A DNA stretch of 64,000 nucleotides, taken from positions 62,001-126,000 of the forward strand of contig NZ_AOIP01000016.1 of the NCBI RefSeq assembly GCF_000337535.1, given 5' to 3'. The notes under the pieces were generated by a model. That model saw nothing but the letters and a program-made list of their open reading frames with translations. It was not told the origin of the DNA and did not search any database. Numbering within the stretch: position 1 is the first letter of the stretch; the number at the start of each line of letters is the position of its first letter. The DNA comes from Natrialba aegyptia DSM 13077 (GTDB lineage Archaea; Halobacteriota; Halobacteria; Halobacteriales; Natrialbaceae). Below, in pieces: positions 34,731 to 43,865 of this stretch. A program made the position numbers and the translations under genes.

Positions 34731-35330
34731 TCACTCCACGCGGTGTCGCGTGGCAAGCCCCGCGAGGTGGGGTGCTTCGGGAACGATCAGGTCCTCGCAG
34801 GCGGTTCGACAGGCGCTTTGGCTCCCGGGCAAGCAGAACACCGGCGTATCGACCGCGATCCCCGCCGTCGCGCGCGATGCCATCGCCCGCGTGCCGACCT
34901 CGTCCCACGAGAGCGACCGGAAGAGTTCGCCAAAGCCGGGCAACTCGCGCTCGAACAGCGATGCCGTCGCCTCCGGCGAGACGTCGTCCGCGGTGACGCC
35001 CGTCCCGCCGGTGGTGAGCACGACGTCGATATCGCCGCGCGCGACAAGCCCGCGAACCGCCGTCCGGATCGCGGCGTAATCGTCCCGAACCAGCAGCCGT
35101 TCTCGCACCTCGTGGCCCGCGTTCTCGAAACACTCCTGTACGGTGTCGCCGCCCGGATCGTCCGGCGCAGCGTTCGAGTCATCGGCCGCCTCGGCGCGCG
35201 AACTCGAGACCGTCACGATCGCGGCATATAGCGGGTCAATAGTATCGTGCCCGTGGTCGTCGGTCTGGCGGCGAGCTGTCGTCTCGGCGGTATCGGCGTG
35301 GCGTTCACTGGGTGGCATAGTCGTGTCCAT
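34731..35330 (-). CDS. moaB: Molybdenum cofactor biosynthesis protein MoaB/MogA family
   Basis: 199 residues, MPT-binding family (molybdopterin adenylation). Conserved elements are AAIVTVSSSRA, DVVLTTGGTGVTADDVSPEA, then PGFGELFRSLSWDEVG and FCLPGSQSACRTACEDLI. The N-terminal ~30 residues are a halophile-type acidic extension. An AATTATC element 24 bp before the first ATG supports a leaderless start at 35330. Relevant to molybdo/tungsto-enzymes such as the AOR at 57969. Confidence 0.85.
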   Translation of the reverse strand: MDTTMPPSERHADTAETTARRQTDDHGHDTIDPLYAAIVTVSSSRAEAADDSNAAPDDPGGDTVQECFENAGHEVRERLLVRDDYAAIRTAVRGLVARGDIDVVLTTGGTGVTADDVSPEATASLFERELPGFGELFRSLSWDEVGTRAMASRATAGIAVDTPVFCLPGSQSACRTACEDLIVPEAPHLAGLATRHRVE

Positions 35331-35510
35331 CTGTCTCGCCGGAGTGCGATAATTGCTGTCTTCCGAACGGCGGGCGAGACCGGTGTCGGTAGCGCGACCG
35401 GACCGAGCTATCCGAGCAGTAGAATCCGCTTCGAAAGCACAGTGGGGAGAGATATCCTCAGTTACTATCGGAACTCGCCTCGCAGCGGCTGGGAGGTCTG
35501 TCCCGAGCCG

Positions 35511-36015
35511 TCAGTCCTGTTCCGACTCACCGGAGCAGTCGTAGCTGAACTCTTGCCATGCGAGGACGGCGTCGCCGTCCGTGACTTCGACCCGGAACCG
35601 GCCGCCGACTGGCACGGCACCGATCGCCTGCTCTTTGTACACGACCGCGCCGTCTTCACCGGGGTTCGTCGGTCCGGTTTCGCCCACGCTAAGCGGAATC
35701 GCGCACTCAGGGTTCGATGCATCCATCTTGGGCTCGTACACGTTGATCCACTTCGCACCCGTTTCTTCTAACTCTGCGGCGACAAGCGTCACCCGGAGTG
35801 TTGCTCTCTCTCTCTCTCTCTCTCTCCGTCCCATGGCACTATCTTCGTGTTCCGTAGTGGGGGGTTTTCTCGCCGTCCTGATCGAACATCGTACAGATCG
35901 GTCCGCTATCGTCGCTCGTCGACCCGATCGTTGATCCAAGACAGCCGCTTAATCCGGCGATTGAGGCTATCGGAGCGGCTTTCAGGATCTTCCGTCTCGG
36001 GACCGCGGTGCTCAT
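35511..36015 (-). pseudogene. Lipoprotein gene broken at a homopolymer, with (GA)n tract
   Basis: The 5' part (ATG at 36015) encodes a Tat-like signal (PRRKILKAAPIASIAG) and lipobox LSGC, but stops at 35839. Deleting one base of the G6/C6 run at 35859-35864 joins it to the open downstream frame (TTEHEDSAMGRR, then the (Arg-Glu) stretch from the dinucleotide tract, then WINVYEP.. VEVTDGDAVLAWQEFSYDC) ending at 35511. The restored product would be a ~167-residue exported lipoprotein. Either a real slippage-switched gene, a dead gene, or an assembly indel. Confidence 0.6.
35804..35826. repeat. Dinucleotide (CT)11 tract
   Basis: 23 bases of alternating C and T inside the lipoprotein pseudogene. 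On the coding strand it is (GA)n encoding alternating Arg and Glu. A length change not divisible by 3 would shift the frame. Confidence 0.95.
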
Positions 36016-36018
36016 CGA

Positions 36019-36929
36019 TAATTTAGCACACGACGGACACTTATTGTATCTATCTCCATCGACGGAAACCTCCCAATCCCACGTTACGGTTCCACCTGAT
36101 GGGTCCATCTTGCCCACACACATGCCTAGCAGTTCACACGTGGCCTCGGTCTGCCCTTCGAACGCCGGACAGAACGTGTCCGCACCCGTATCCATCTTCG
36201 ATCTGTGAGGACGGACGGTCCCACCCCCGATCGTGAACGAACCCGAGAGCGTGGCTGAACCGCCGACACCGACGGGTTCTCCGGAGACTTCCATCGACAT
36301 GTCCATTTCGTAGTCGTGTCGGTCTCAGTCACCGCGGGTTTGTACCGGACCATGTCACCGTTATCCGACGTGAGTTCGATCTCGACTCGCGCGTTTTCCA
36401 GGTTGCCGGTCCAGGCAGCGCGGTCCTGCGGTCGGAGCCCGCCCCAGGCGTACCACATGAGATAGCGGTTGCCATCCTCGTCATAGATGGCCGGTTTGTA
36501 ACAGGTCATGTAGTAGTCCGCATCGACCAGCGACGCGCCCGTGACGGTCGTATCCGAGACGCTCGTCGATTCGCTCCAGACCTGATTTTCGGGATCATCC
36601 GTCGGGTCTTCCTGGAGGATATCGACCGTCTCCGACTCCATCGAGGACGCTTCGTCGGACGTCTTCCGAGAGCGTTGCAGAGTCTGCGTGGAATCTCCGT
36701 CCCCGATCTCCGTCATGAGCGTTCGGATCCGTTCTCGTTCTTCCTTCGAGATGGTATCACCCGTCGTCTCTCCCGACCCCCTCGCCGAAAGGGAATACCC
36801 GGAGACGTCCCGCTTTCGCTCCGTCTCTCCCTCGCTGGCGATCGCTGTACCGACCAGTGGAACCGTGGCGGACCCGACGGCCGCTGTTTTCAGAAAGTAC
36901 CGCCTCGTACCGCTATTTCCATTCGACAT
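36019..36929 (-). pseudogene. Tat-exported protein, frameshifted
   Basis: The ATG at 36929 gives a twin-arginine signal (TRRYFLKTAAVGSATVPLVG) and ~210 residues of a secreted protein (YMTCYKPAIYDEDGNRYLMW, WTGNLENARVEIELTS). Near 36300-36330 the coding pattern moves to another frame (MDMSMEVSGEPVG, ATCELLGMCVG, WDWEVSVDGDRY, CPSC), which then runs without a stop into the following lipoprotein frame. A one-base indel near 36310 is the simplest explanation. The Cys pairs in the tail suggest a disulfide or metal site. Function unknown. Confidence 0.6.
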
Positions 36930-37144
36930 TGCGCCCAGGTGTTTATATTATATGATGAGTATGTTTCGATAATCAGAGCAATCATTTGATATGTGGGCGT
37001 ACAGAGATCCGAGACGGATTGTAACCGGAAGAAGAACGTCAACTCACGGAGCCACGGCAATCTATCTCGTCAAAACTCGCGAGTAACAGGTGAAAACGGC
37101 ACAAATAGCCCGTTATGCGTTCCAAGTAGCTCGAAAAATTCGAA

Positions 37145-37217
37145 CGCCGAAGCCAGGACTCGAACCTGGGACAACCTCGTTAACAGCGAGGTGCTCTACC
37201 ATCTGAGCTACTTCGGC
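37145..37217 (-). tRNA. tRNA-Asn (GTT)
   Basis: Minus-strand cloverleaf: acceptor GCCGAAG/CTTCGGC with discriminator G, anticodon stem CCTCG/CGAGG around CTGTTAA (anticodon GTT), T-arm CCAGG-TTCGAGT-CCTGG. No intron seen. Confidence 0.95.
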
Positions 37218-37313
37218 TCAACTCGTGATTGGTGGGTTCTTTTGATAGGGCTTTCGTTTTCGCTTCCGGCGGTTCGACACCCTTTCACGCACCGCACGAG
37301 TAGTTGCGCGCAA

Positions 37314-38801
37314 ATGAGCGACGACGATGCAGTCGACGAATCCAAAATGGATTCGGGGCCCAACTCAGATCCAGACGCAGGTTCAGGCTCAGACGCAGCC
37401 CCCGACGAACGCGACACTGGAACCGACAGGCACGACGAAACCAGCAAACGGGACGAGTTCAGTCGCGTCGTCGCCGCCGTTCGGGATCGCGTCGACCCCG
37501 ACGAGGCGGAGCGCGAACGGCTACAAGAAGTCGCGAACCGCCTCGCCACCCGCGCCGCCGACGCGGCGACTGACCGCTGCCCCGACGCCGATGTGATACG
37601 GGTCGGCTCGACGGCCAGGGACACCTGGATCAGCGGCGACCGCGACATCGATATCTTCGTCCGCTTTCCGCCCGAACTCGACCGGGAGACGCTCGAGGAG
37701 TACGGCCTCGACGTCGGTCACGCCACCCTCCCCGAGGGTCACGAGGAGTACGCCGAGCACCCCTACGTCACGGGCACCGTCGACGAGTTCGATATCGACG
37801 TGGTCCCGTGTTTTCGCCTCGAATCCGCGACCGAAATCCGCTCGGCCGTCGATCGAACGCCCTTCCACACGCAGTATCTGGAGCGGCGACTCGACGACGC
37901 CCTTGCAGCCGACGTGCGCGTCGCAAAACAGTTCCTGAAAGGGATCGGAGCCTACGGCAGCGACCTCCGAACCCGCGGCTTCAGCGGCTACCTGACGGAA
38001 CTGCTCGTCTGGGAGTACGGCGGCTTCCGACCGCTCCTTGCGGCCGCCGCCGACTGGCAGCCGCCGGTCGAACTCGACCCCGAGGATCACGGCCGGGAAA
38101 CGTTCGCCGACCCCCTCGTCGTCATCGATCCCACGGACCCCGAGCGAAACGTCGCCGCCGTCTGTTCCCCCGAGAACGTCGCTCGCCTCCAGCACTACGC
38201 CCGCGAGTTCATCGAGGCGCCGGCCCTCGCGTTCTTCGAGACCGACGACCCCGACCCGCTGACCGAAACCGAACTCTGCGAGCACCTGAGGGCGCGGCAA
38301 ACGACGCCGGTCGCCGTTCGGTTCGACGCGCCCGACCTGGTCGCGGATCAGCTCTATCCGCAGCTCCGGAAGTCCCGTGACGGCATCACGCAGGGGCTCG
38401 ACGACCGCGGGTTCGACGTCTTCCGGACGACGACGTTCGCGGATGATACCGCCGTGGTGTTCGGCGAACTCGAGGTCGCGGAGCGGCCGGCGGTCGAGCG
38501 CCACGACGGCCCGCCGGTTCACGTGCGGGCCCACGCCGAAGGATTCTACGAGACCTACGCAGACGATCCGACTGCGTACGGACCGTTCATCGACGGCGAC
38601 CGGTACGTCACCGAGCGCGAGCGCGAGTTCACGAGCGCGCGGGCGTTCCTCGAGAGCGAGCGGCTGTTCGACGTGGGACTCGGCGCACACGTCGAGACTG
38701 AACTCGAATCGGGGTACGAGGTGCTGGTCGGTGACGAGGTGACGGTGTTACTCGGCGAGTTCGGACGCGAACTGCGGGCGTATTTCGAGCCGGAGCCCTG
38801 A
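37314..38801 (+). CDS. cca: CCA-adding tRNA nucleotidyltransferase (class I)
   Basis: 495 residues. It adds CCA to tRNA 3' ends, needed because the tRNAs here do not encode CCA. Catalytic core: VIRVGSTARDTWISGDRDID (Gly-Ser and Asp-x-Asp), then FDIDVVPCFR (third Asp). A second block (VAKQFLKGIGAYGSDLRTRGFSG) is archaeal class I. The N-terminal ~50 residues are an acidic, low-complexity halophilic extension. The start at 37314 was chosen because the upstream in-frame sequence crosses tRNA-Asn. Confidence 0.95.
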   Translation: MSDDDAVDESKMDSGPNSDPDAGSGSDAAPDERDTGTDRHDETSKRDEFSRVVAAVRDRVDPDEAERERLQEVANRLATRAADAATDRCPDADVIRVGSTARDTWISGDRDIDIFVRFPPELDRETLEEYGLDVGHATLPEGHEEYAEHPYVTGTVDEFDIDVVPCFRLESATEIRSAVDRTPFHTQYLERRLDDALAADVRVAKQFLKGIGAYGSDLRTRGFSGYLTELLVWEYGGFRPLLAAAADWQPPVELDPEDHGRETFADPLVVIDPTDPERNVAAVCSPENVARLQHYAREFIEAPALAFFETDDPDPLTETELCEHLRARQTTPVAVRFDAPDLVADQLYPQLRKSRDGITQGLDDRGFDVFRTTTFADDTAVVFGELEVAERPAVERHDGPPVHVRAHAEGFYETYADDPTAYGPFIDGDRYVTEREREFTSARAFLESERLFDVGLGAHVETELESGYEVLVGDEVTVLLGEFGRELRAYFEPEP

Positions 38802-38843
38802 GCGCGACTGGTTGCTGGTGCGGCGGCGACGAAACGCGACGAC

Positions 38844-39869
38844 TTACAGGTCGATAGCTACGTCGTGGGCCGCGAGAACGTCTTCGAGCACCGAGACGAC
38901 CTGGTCGTCGAGTTCGGCGTCGTCGGGTTGGATCGGGTCGCGGCCGTCGAACGTCTCGTGGACGATCGAGACGCTGTCCGCGAGGACATCGAGTCCGTAG
39001 CCGCCTTCGAGGACGAACGCGAGGGACGCGTCGGTGTCGGCGGCGAGCGTTCGGAGTCGATCGGCCAGCAAGGCGTAGGCTTCAGTCGAGAGGCGGATGC
39101 GCGAGATGGGGTCGTGACGGTGGGCGTCGAACCCGGCGCTGACGAGCAAGAGGTCGGGATCGAACGATTCGAGTGCGGCCGCGATCGGGCCGTCGACCGC
39201 CGCGAGGTAGCCGGCGTCGTCCGTTCCGGCCGGCATCGGGATGTTCATCGTCGTCCCGGTGGCGTCGCCGGCACCGGTTTCGTCGATATCCCCGGTACCG
39301 GGATAGAGCCCCTGTTCGTGGATCGAAACGAAGAACACGTCGTCGCGGTCGTAGAAGATATCTTGCGTGCCGTTGCCGTGGTGGACGTCCCAGTCGACGA
39401 TCGCGACGCGGTCGACATCGTAGTCGTCGTGATCGAGGGCGTGCTGGGCGGCGACGGCGACGTTGTTCACGAAGCAAAAGCCCATCGCGTCGTCCTCGAC
39501 GGCGTGGTGGCCCGGCGGGCGACCGATAGAGAACGGCGTTTGACGCCCCGTTTCGCCCGATAGCGCAGCGTCCACGGCCCAACAGGCCTGGCCGGCGCTG
39601 TACCGAATTGCATCCCAAGTATCCTCGACGGCCGTCGTGTCGGGATCCCAGTTCCCGCCGCCGTCGGCACAGAACGACTCGACCGATTCGACGTACGCGC
39701 GATCGTGGACGGCCGCAATCTCGTCGAGCGAACAGGGATCGCCCTCGACGTACGCGACGCCGTGTTTTTTCTTCAGACGCTCTCTGATCGCTCTGAGCCG
39801 GTCCGAGGACTCCGGGTGGCGCGGGCCGGGATCGTGTGCGAGGCAGACCTCGCTGTAGCCAAATTGCAT
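38844..39869 (-). CDS. Histone deacetylase family protein
   Basis: 341-residue zinc deacetylase (HdaI/AcuC-like). Active-site signatures: RPPGHHA (His121-His122), FCFVNNVAVAAQ, VDWDVHHGNGTQ (Asp161 and His163 zinc ligands), SAGFDAHRHDP (third zinc ligand Asp) and LEGGYG (Tyr). It lies 7 bp after the histone gene, which in turn follows rpa2, so it is probably co-transcribed. It could deacetylate the neighbouring histone, Alba-like proteins, or small molecules; substrate not shown. Confidence 0.9.
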   Translation of the reverse strand: MQFGYSEVCLAHDPGPRHPESSDRLRAIRERLKKKHGVAYVEGDPCSLDEIAAVHDRAYVESVESFCADGGGNWDPDTTAVEDTWDAIRYSAGQACWAVDAALSGETGRQTPFSIGRPPGHHAVEDDAMGFCFVNNVAVAAQHALDHDDYDVDRVAIVDWDVHHGNGTQDIFYDRDDVFFVSIHEQGLYPGTGDIDETGAGDATGTTMNIPMPAGTDDAGYLAAVDGPIAAALESFDPDLLLVSAGFDAHRHDPISRIRLSTEAYALLADRLRTLAADTDASLAFVLEGGYGLDVLADSVSIVHETFDGRDPIQPDDAELDDQVVSVLEDVLAAHDVAIDL

Positions 39870-39876
39870 CTCACAC

Positions 39877-40308
39877 TCACTCGAACAGCGAGAAGTACGT
39901 CTCGATGTCGTCGTCGATAATCGTTCGCCGATCCGCGTGGCGGGCGAGGATGGCCGATGCTCCTGCGACGTTATCCGCGTAATCCTCGAGAATGTCTGCC
40001 AGCGCGACGCGAGCGTCCATCGAGACCCGATAGCGGTCGTCGATCTCCAGTCTCGCGATTCGGTCGACCGGCGCGACCGGCAACTCGAGTTCGTCCTTTT
40101 CGACGACGGTTTCGACCTCGAAATCCGACGCCATCAGCGTCTTCCGTCCGTCCGCAGTGGCGCGGTCGGCAGCGTCGATCGCGAGGTCGCTCCCGCGGTC
40201 CTGAATCCGGGCTGCGAGTTCGGCCGACGCGTCGGCGCTCACCCGAAGATCACCCGCGTTCCGCCGGATAATCGTATCCACCGGCGCGAACGGGAGTTCG
40301 ACGTTCAT
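39877..40308 (-). CDS. hstA: Archaeal histone, tandem histone-fold fusion
   Basis: 143 residues containing two histone folds in one chain. The first begins LPFAPVDTIIRRNAGDLRVS and the second LPVAPVDRIARLEIDDRYRVS; each is followed by the long central helix and a third helix. The doublet histone, acidic rather than basic, is the usual haloarchaeal form. It sits between rpa2 (63 bp) and the deacetylase (7 bp). Known haloarchaeal data suggest a regulatory more than bulk-packaging role. Confidence 0.95.
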   Translation of the reverse strand: MNVELPFAPVDTIIRRNAGDLRVSADASAELAARIQDRGSDLAIDAADRATADGRKTLMASDFEVETVVEKDELELPVAPVDRIARLEIDDRYRVSMDARVALADILEDYADNVAGASAILARHADRRTIIDDDIETYFSLFE

Positions 40309-40371
40309 ATCATGCTAGGCGAAGCTAACTCCCTTAACGCTTTTCCTCGCCGATCGCGAGGCGAGGACTGC

Positions 40372-41856
40372 CTAGAACACGTCGTTTGCGTCGAGTCGCC
40401 CCTCTCGAACGACGCCCCGCGCGGTGACCTCCTCGCCGAGGCCGACATCGGCCTCGGTCTCGACGCTCATCGTCGTCTCGCCGTCGTCGAGCACGACCGG
40501 GCTGCCGGCCTGCACCACGACGCCGGTGAACTCGAGTTCGTCGCCGTCCGACGGCTCGCCGGCGTCGGTGGCTCCGGCCTCGTCCGCGGTCGCGCGGCCG
40601 TTCTCTTCTTCAGCGGTGTCGGCTGCGGATTCATCACCGGTCGCCCCGGCGTCGTCGGCAGCCGCGTCACCCGCGAACGCGGAGAGTCCCGCGTTTTCGT
40701 CGCTCGTCGAACTCTCGTCGCCAGCTGTGCTCGACGCGCCGGCGCTGTCGGACTCCGATTCGAGGATCGTGATCGTCGACTGCCAGCCGGCGGAGGCCTC
40801 GAGATCGTCCTGCCAGCCGTCTTGAATCTCGACGTCGCCGAGTGCGACCTCGTCGCCCGGGCCGATATCGAGATCCGCCTTCTCACCCCAGAGTGCGACG
40901 CGAATGTCGCCGGTGGCGTCCTGGACGCGGACGTTCTTGACCTGGCCCTCGGAGCCGTCGTCGCGGTCGAACGTCCGCTTCGGGTCCGTCGATCGAACGA
41001 CGCCAGCGAGGTCGACCGTCTGGCCGATCTCGAGGTTCTCGATCGGCGTGCTTTCCGGGACGTACTCGATATCGGCGTCGACCGTCTCGACTGCCCCCCG
41101 GTTGCCGACGTGGAGTTCGAGCGAGCCGTCGCGCTCGCGAACGTAGCCGTCGACGACCTCGACGGTCTCGTCGGCCTCGAGTTCGGTCGCGAGGTCCGCC
41201 TGGTCGTCCCAGAGCGTGACGCGGACGCGGCCGGTCGAGTCGCCGAGGACGAGATTCGAGACCTTCCCCTCGGAGCCGTCGTCGCGGTCGAACGTGCGAA
41301 CGGTGTCGGTGTCGAGGACGAGTCCGACGAGATTGACGTTCGAAAGACCGAGCGAGAGGTTCTCGACGGTGTAGGTATCCGAAATCTGTACGTCGATCTC
41401 GGTGTCCGGGTCCGGTTCGACCTCGTCGACGCTGACTTCGACGCCGCTGAAGCCGTCCTTCGGGCGACCCTTGATCCGCAGGACCTGGCCTTCTTCGAGT
41501 TCGTCGATAGCGGCGTCGGCGTGCTCGTCCCAGAAGGCCGCGCGGACGGAGCCGGTCTCGTCGGCGACCTCGACGTTGACGACCTGGCCGTCCTCGTCCT
41601 CGCCGTCGCGTTCGAAGGTGCGGCGCTCGCCGACCGAGAGCACCTTGGCGACGAACTTCGCTTCTTCCATGCCAGGCTCGATATCGGCGATGCCCCCGAC
41701 CTCGCTCTCGCCGACCTCGTGAGCGATCAGCATCGCCGCCGTCTCCTCGTCCGCGAGTCCCCCCATCTGCTCGACTTTTTCCTCGACGGCCTCGCGAAAC
41801 TCCTCCAGAGAGATGTCGGCCTCGAGGTCTTCATAGACGCCCTCGATGTCGCTCAT
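40372..41856 (-). CDS. rpa2: Replication protein A, multi-OB type (Rpa2)
   Basis: 494 residues with at least three OB folds having a repeated phrase: GERRTFERDGEDEDGQVVNV, TVRTFDRDDGSEGKVSNLVL, PKRTFDRDDGSEGQVKNVRV. A fourth short OB-like region forms the C-terminus (~430-494), after a 75-residue Ala/Asp/Glu linker. Essential single-strand DNA-binding protein in Haloferax. The start at 41856 (MSDIEGVYED) was chosen over an upstream ATG at 41886. First gene of the rpa2-histone-deacetylase cluster. A 330-bp gap upstream (41857-42190) shows no gene. Confidence 0.9.
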   Translation of the reverse strand: MSDIEGVYEDLEADISLEEFREAVEEKVEQMGGLADEETAAMLIAHEVGESEVGGIADIEPGMEEAKFVAKVLSVGERRTFERDGEDEDGQVVNVEVADETGSVRAAFWDEHADAAIDELEEGQVLRIKGRPKDGFSGVEVSVDEVEPDPDTEIDVQISDTYTVENLSLGLSNVNLVGLVLDTDTVRTFDRDDGSEGKVSNLVLGDSTGRVRVTLWDDQADLATELEADETVEVVDGYVRERDGSLELHVGNRGAVETVDADIEYVPESTPIENLEIGQTVDLAGVVRSTDPKRTFDRDDGSEGQVKNVRVQDATGDIRVALWGEKADLDIGPGDEVALGDVEIQDGWQDDLEASAGWQSTITILESESDSAGASSTAGDESSTSDENAGLSAFAGDAAADDAGATGDESAADTAEEENGRATADEAGATDAGEPSDGDELEFTGVVVQAGSPVVLDDGETTMSVETEADVGLGEEVTARGVVREGRLDANDVF

Positions 41857-42190
41857 TCTATGCTCGTGCATGAGTAGCCCGCGCATAAGCGTTGTCCATT
41901 CGTCGTGTGCGCGCTCGATACTCCCCGGTCGTGAACCGGAATCGATATCGATACCCCCGGACTGTGATGGTCTCCATCTGTACCCGTCTCTGGGCTCGCC
42001 CCCGTACTTGAACTCGCGGTCCGATCTCTCCCACTCCTTGGTGGTACTGAGTGCAGTCTATAACGTGAACTCGAAGCCACCAGCGACCCTGAATCATGGG
42101 TGAGTAAATCAGGCATAATCGGCCGAACCAGGCCCGTTTTCCGGTCACTTTCGAAAGGGCTTTAATGGTCACCGGGTTACGAAGAGATGA

Positions 42191-42263
42191 GTCCTGATAG
42201 GGTAGTGGACTATCCTCTTGGCTTGCGGAGCCAGGGACCGGAGTTCAAATCTCCGTCAGGACG
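42191..42263 (+). tRNA. tRNA-Arg (GCG)
   Basis: Cloverleaf: acceptor GTCCTGA/TCAGGAC with discriminator G, D-arm GGGTAGTGGACTATCC, anticodon loop TTGCGGA giving GCG, T-arm CGGAG-TTCAAAT-CTCCG. Repeat copy B lies 130 bp downstream. Confidence 0.93.
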
Positions 42264-42396
42264 CTTCTCTTCAGTACAATATCGCGAGCGTAGCGGGCAG
42301 CACGTAGCGAAAATCGAGACGCGGAATCGGTACGTGGAGCTCAGTAGCTACGATCGAATCCGGAAACGAACGACGCGAGCGGTCGGAACGGCTCTG

Positions 42397-42478
42397 ATAG
42401 GGACTGTTGGCAGTCAGTTCCGGCGCAACCGCAGGACGAGGCGCGGCTGCGCCGGGAAATCGGTACAGTAGACCGTCT
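42397..42478 (+). repeat. Palindromic intergenic repeat, copy B
   Basis: Same orientation as copy A: GGACTGTTGGCAGTCAGTTCC at the left, a central GCGCAACCGCAGG hairpin, and GGGAAATCGGTACAGTAGACC at the right. It lies between tRNA-Arg and the HalOD1 gene. The stretch 42264-42396 before it shows no gene. Confidence 0.7.
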
Positions 42479-42721
42479 GCAATTCCACCACACCGGGACG
42501 CAGCCCTGTGTTGCCCGACATATCTATAGTTCATCACGTTCACCCGATACCGACGGGGCAGTTTTCGGAGCCGATAGCGCCGATTTCGGGTTTCCATTGG
42601 AGAGAAGAGGTATGTTGTTTGAATAGGTGATTCCCAATAGTGATTAGTAGAACGGAGAGAAATCGGACGAGATTTAGACAGACTTTTATAAGATGGTGTG
42701 GCCGTTCTTCCAAGAAGTGGG

Positions 42722-43036
42722 ATGGACTCGGAACTGGGACAGCAGAAAAATGCACGTACCGCATCGTCGACCACCGTCCGTCGCGAGTTCGAACTCTCAC
42801 GGTCCGCATCGCTTGCCGCCATCGAGACCGTGTCGACGGCTGCCGACTGTGACCCGACCGAACTCGTGCCGCTCTACGAGGTGATCGATCCTGACGCACT
42901 CGATGCGCTCTTTGGTTCACAAAGCGACCTAGCGGATCCGGAGACGCGGGTTTCGTTCGGATACGAGGGCTTTACTGTGATCATTACTCGTCACGGGCAG
43001 AAGTTGACAGTAAAAGCGAACCACCAGGCGGAGTGA
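42722..43036 (+). CDS. HalOD1-domain protein (104 aa)
   Basis: Halobacterial output domain 1: SRSASLAAIETVSTAADCDPTELVPLYEVI, then DPDALDALF, and the terminal beta hairpin VSFGYEGFTVIITRHGQKLTVKA. This family is specific to Halobacteria and often acts as an output module. It stands alone, without a receiver domain. The ATG at 42722 begins MDSELGQQKN; an upstream frame extension is unlikely. Confidence 0.85.
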   Translation: MDSELGQQKNARTASSTTVRREFELSRSASLAAIETVSTAADCDPTELVPLYEVIDPDALDALFGSQSDLADPETRVSFGYEGFTVIITRHGQKLTVKANHQAE

Positions 43037-43177
43037 GACGGATACTGTCAGAACCGCAAAACGCCAAGCCGCGAGCCTCGGCTCTAGTATCCGAATCTGA
43101 CGCGTGATAGAGGAGTGACATCGCCGTTGCGATGGCTGCTGTAGACTCTCACTCAAGACAGGCGGTGCTGTGCGGTG

Positions 43178-43650
43178 AAAAGCGGTGAGAGGAGTAAGCC
43201 CCCTTCTGTTCGTCCCGGCATTCGGCTGAGCATCCGTGCCGTTGCGGCGCGGCCGCGTTGTTCGGGCTACCACGGCACGGACTTGCACCGGTGAGGATTC
43301 GCCGTTCCATCGGTCCTCGGTCGTCTGAGCGCAGCCGGTCGCGTCGTTTGCGGTCGACGGCACGAGCCGTCTGCCGTGTGATCTCCCGATAGGACATCAC
43401 GAACCGTCGCGACCCGTGGGTTCGAACCACGGCCAGACTGCACACCCTCTGCGGGTCAACTGCCCTTCCTCGCGGTCGGGGTCGCACGCATCATCGGTCG
43501 GACCGAGACGTGTCGTTTCTGTTCCAGAGCCAGCGGTCTCCCGCTCTGGACTTGCGTCCAGTCACCTGCCCGAACAGGTGGGGGGACTTTCCTCGCGGGC
43601 GTGGCCCCTCCCGACGGGAGGAGTCACGTTCGTCGCGGGTCACCGATCGG
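43178..43650 (-). ncRNA. rnpB: RNase P RNA (archaeal, bacterial-like type A)
   Basis: On the minus strand the conserved CR-I GAGGAAAGTCCCCC maps to 43581-43594, and CR-V ACAGAAGGGGGCTTA to 43196-43210. P1 can be drawn from GATCGGTGA at the 5' end (about 43640-43648) with TCACCG just after CR-V (43183-43188). A P3-type stem CTCCTCCC/GGGAGGGG lies between P2 and CR-I. Ends are approximate (±10). Matures tRNA 5' ends. Several protein frames across it are spurious. Confidence 0.93.
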
Positions 43651-43865
43651 TGCCCGCAGTCAACGGGCGAATCGTTACCGACTCACCCGCCGCGGCAGCC
43701 AGGCTCTCTCTCCACCGATTGTAGGTCCCGCTGGTGAATAAGTCCCTCGGTTGGAATCGTCCCGATTCCCGCCGATACGACGCCGTTCTCGCGGGTCACA
43801 GCCCTGGTCTGACTCTCGAAACGGAATGGAAGCGTTTTAGGACGGCTATCCCCATGTACATCTGT

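Noticed and set aside
35804-35826. CRISPR or structured repeat
   Set aside because: Simple dinucleotide tract with no spacers.
39937-41877. 646-codon open frame on the plus strand
   Set aside because: Antisense to the histone and rpa2 genes; produced by GC-rich third-codon bias. No recognisable domain, while the opposite strand is conserved.
43149-43737. Several protein frames over the RNase P RNA
   Set aside because: The RNA's conserved CR-I, CR-V and P1 pairing explain the region; the protein frames have no consistent character.
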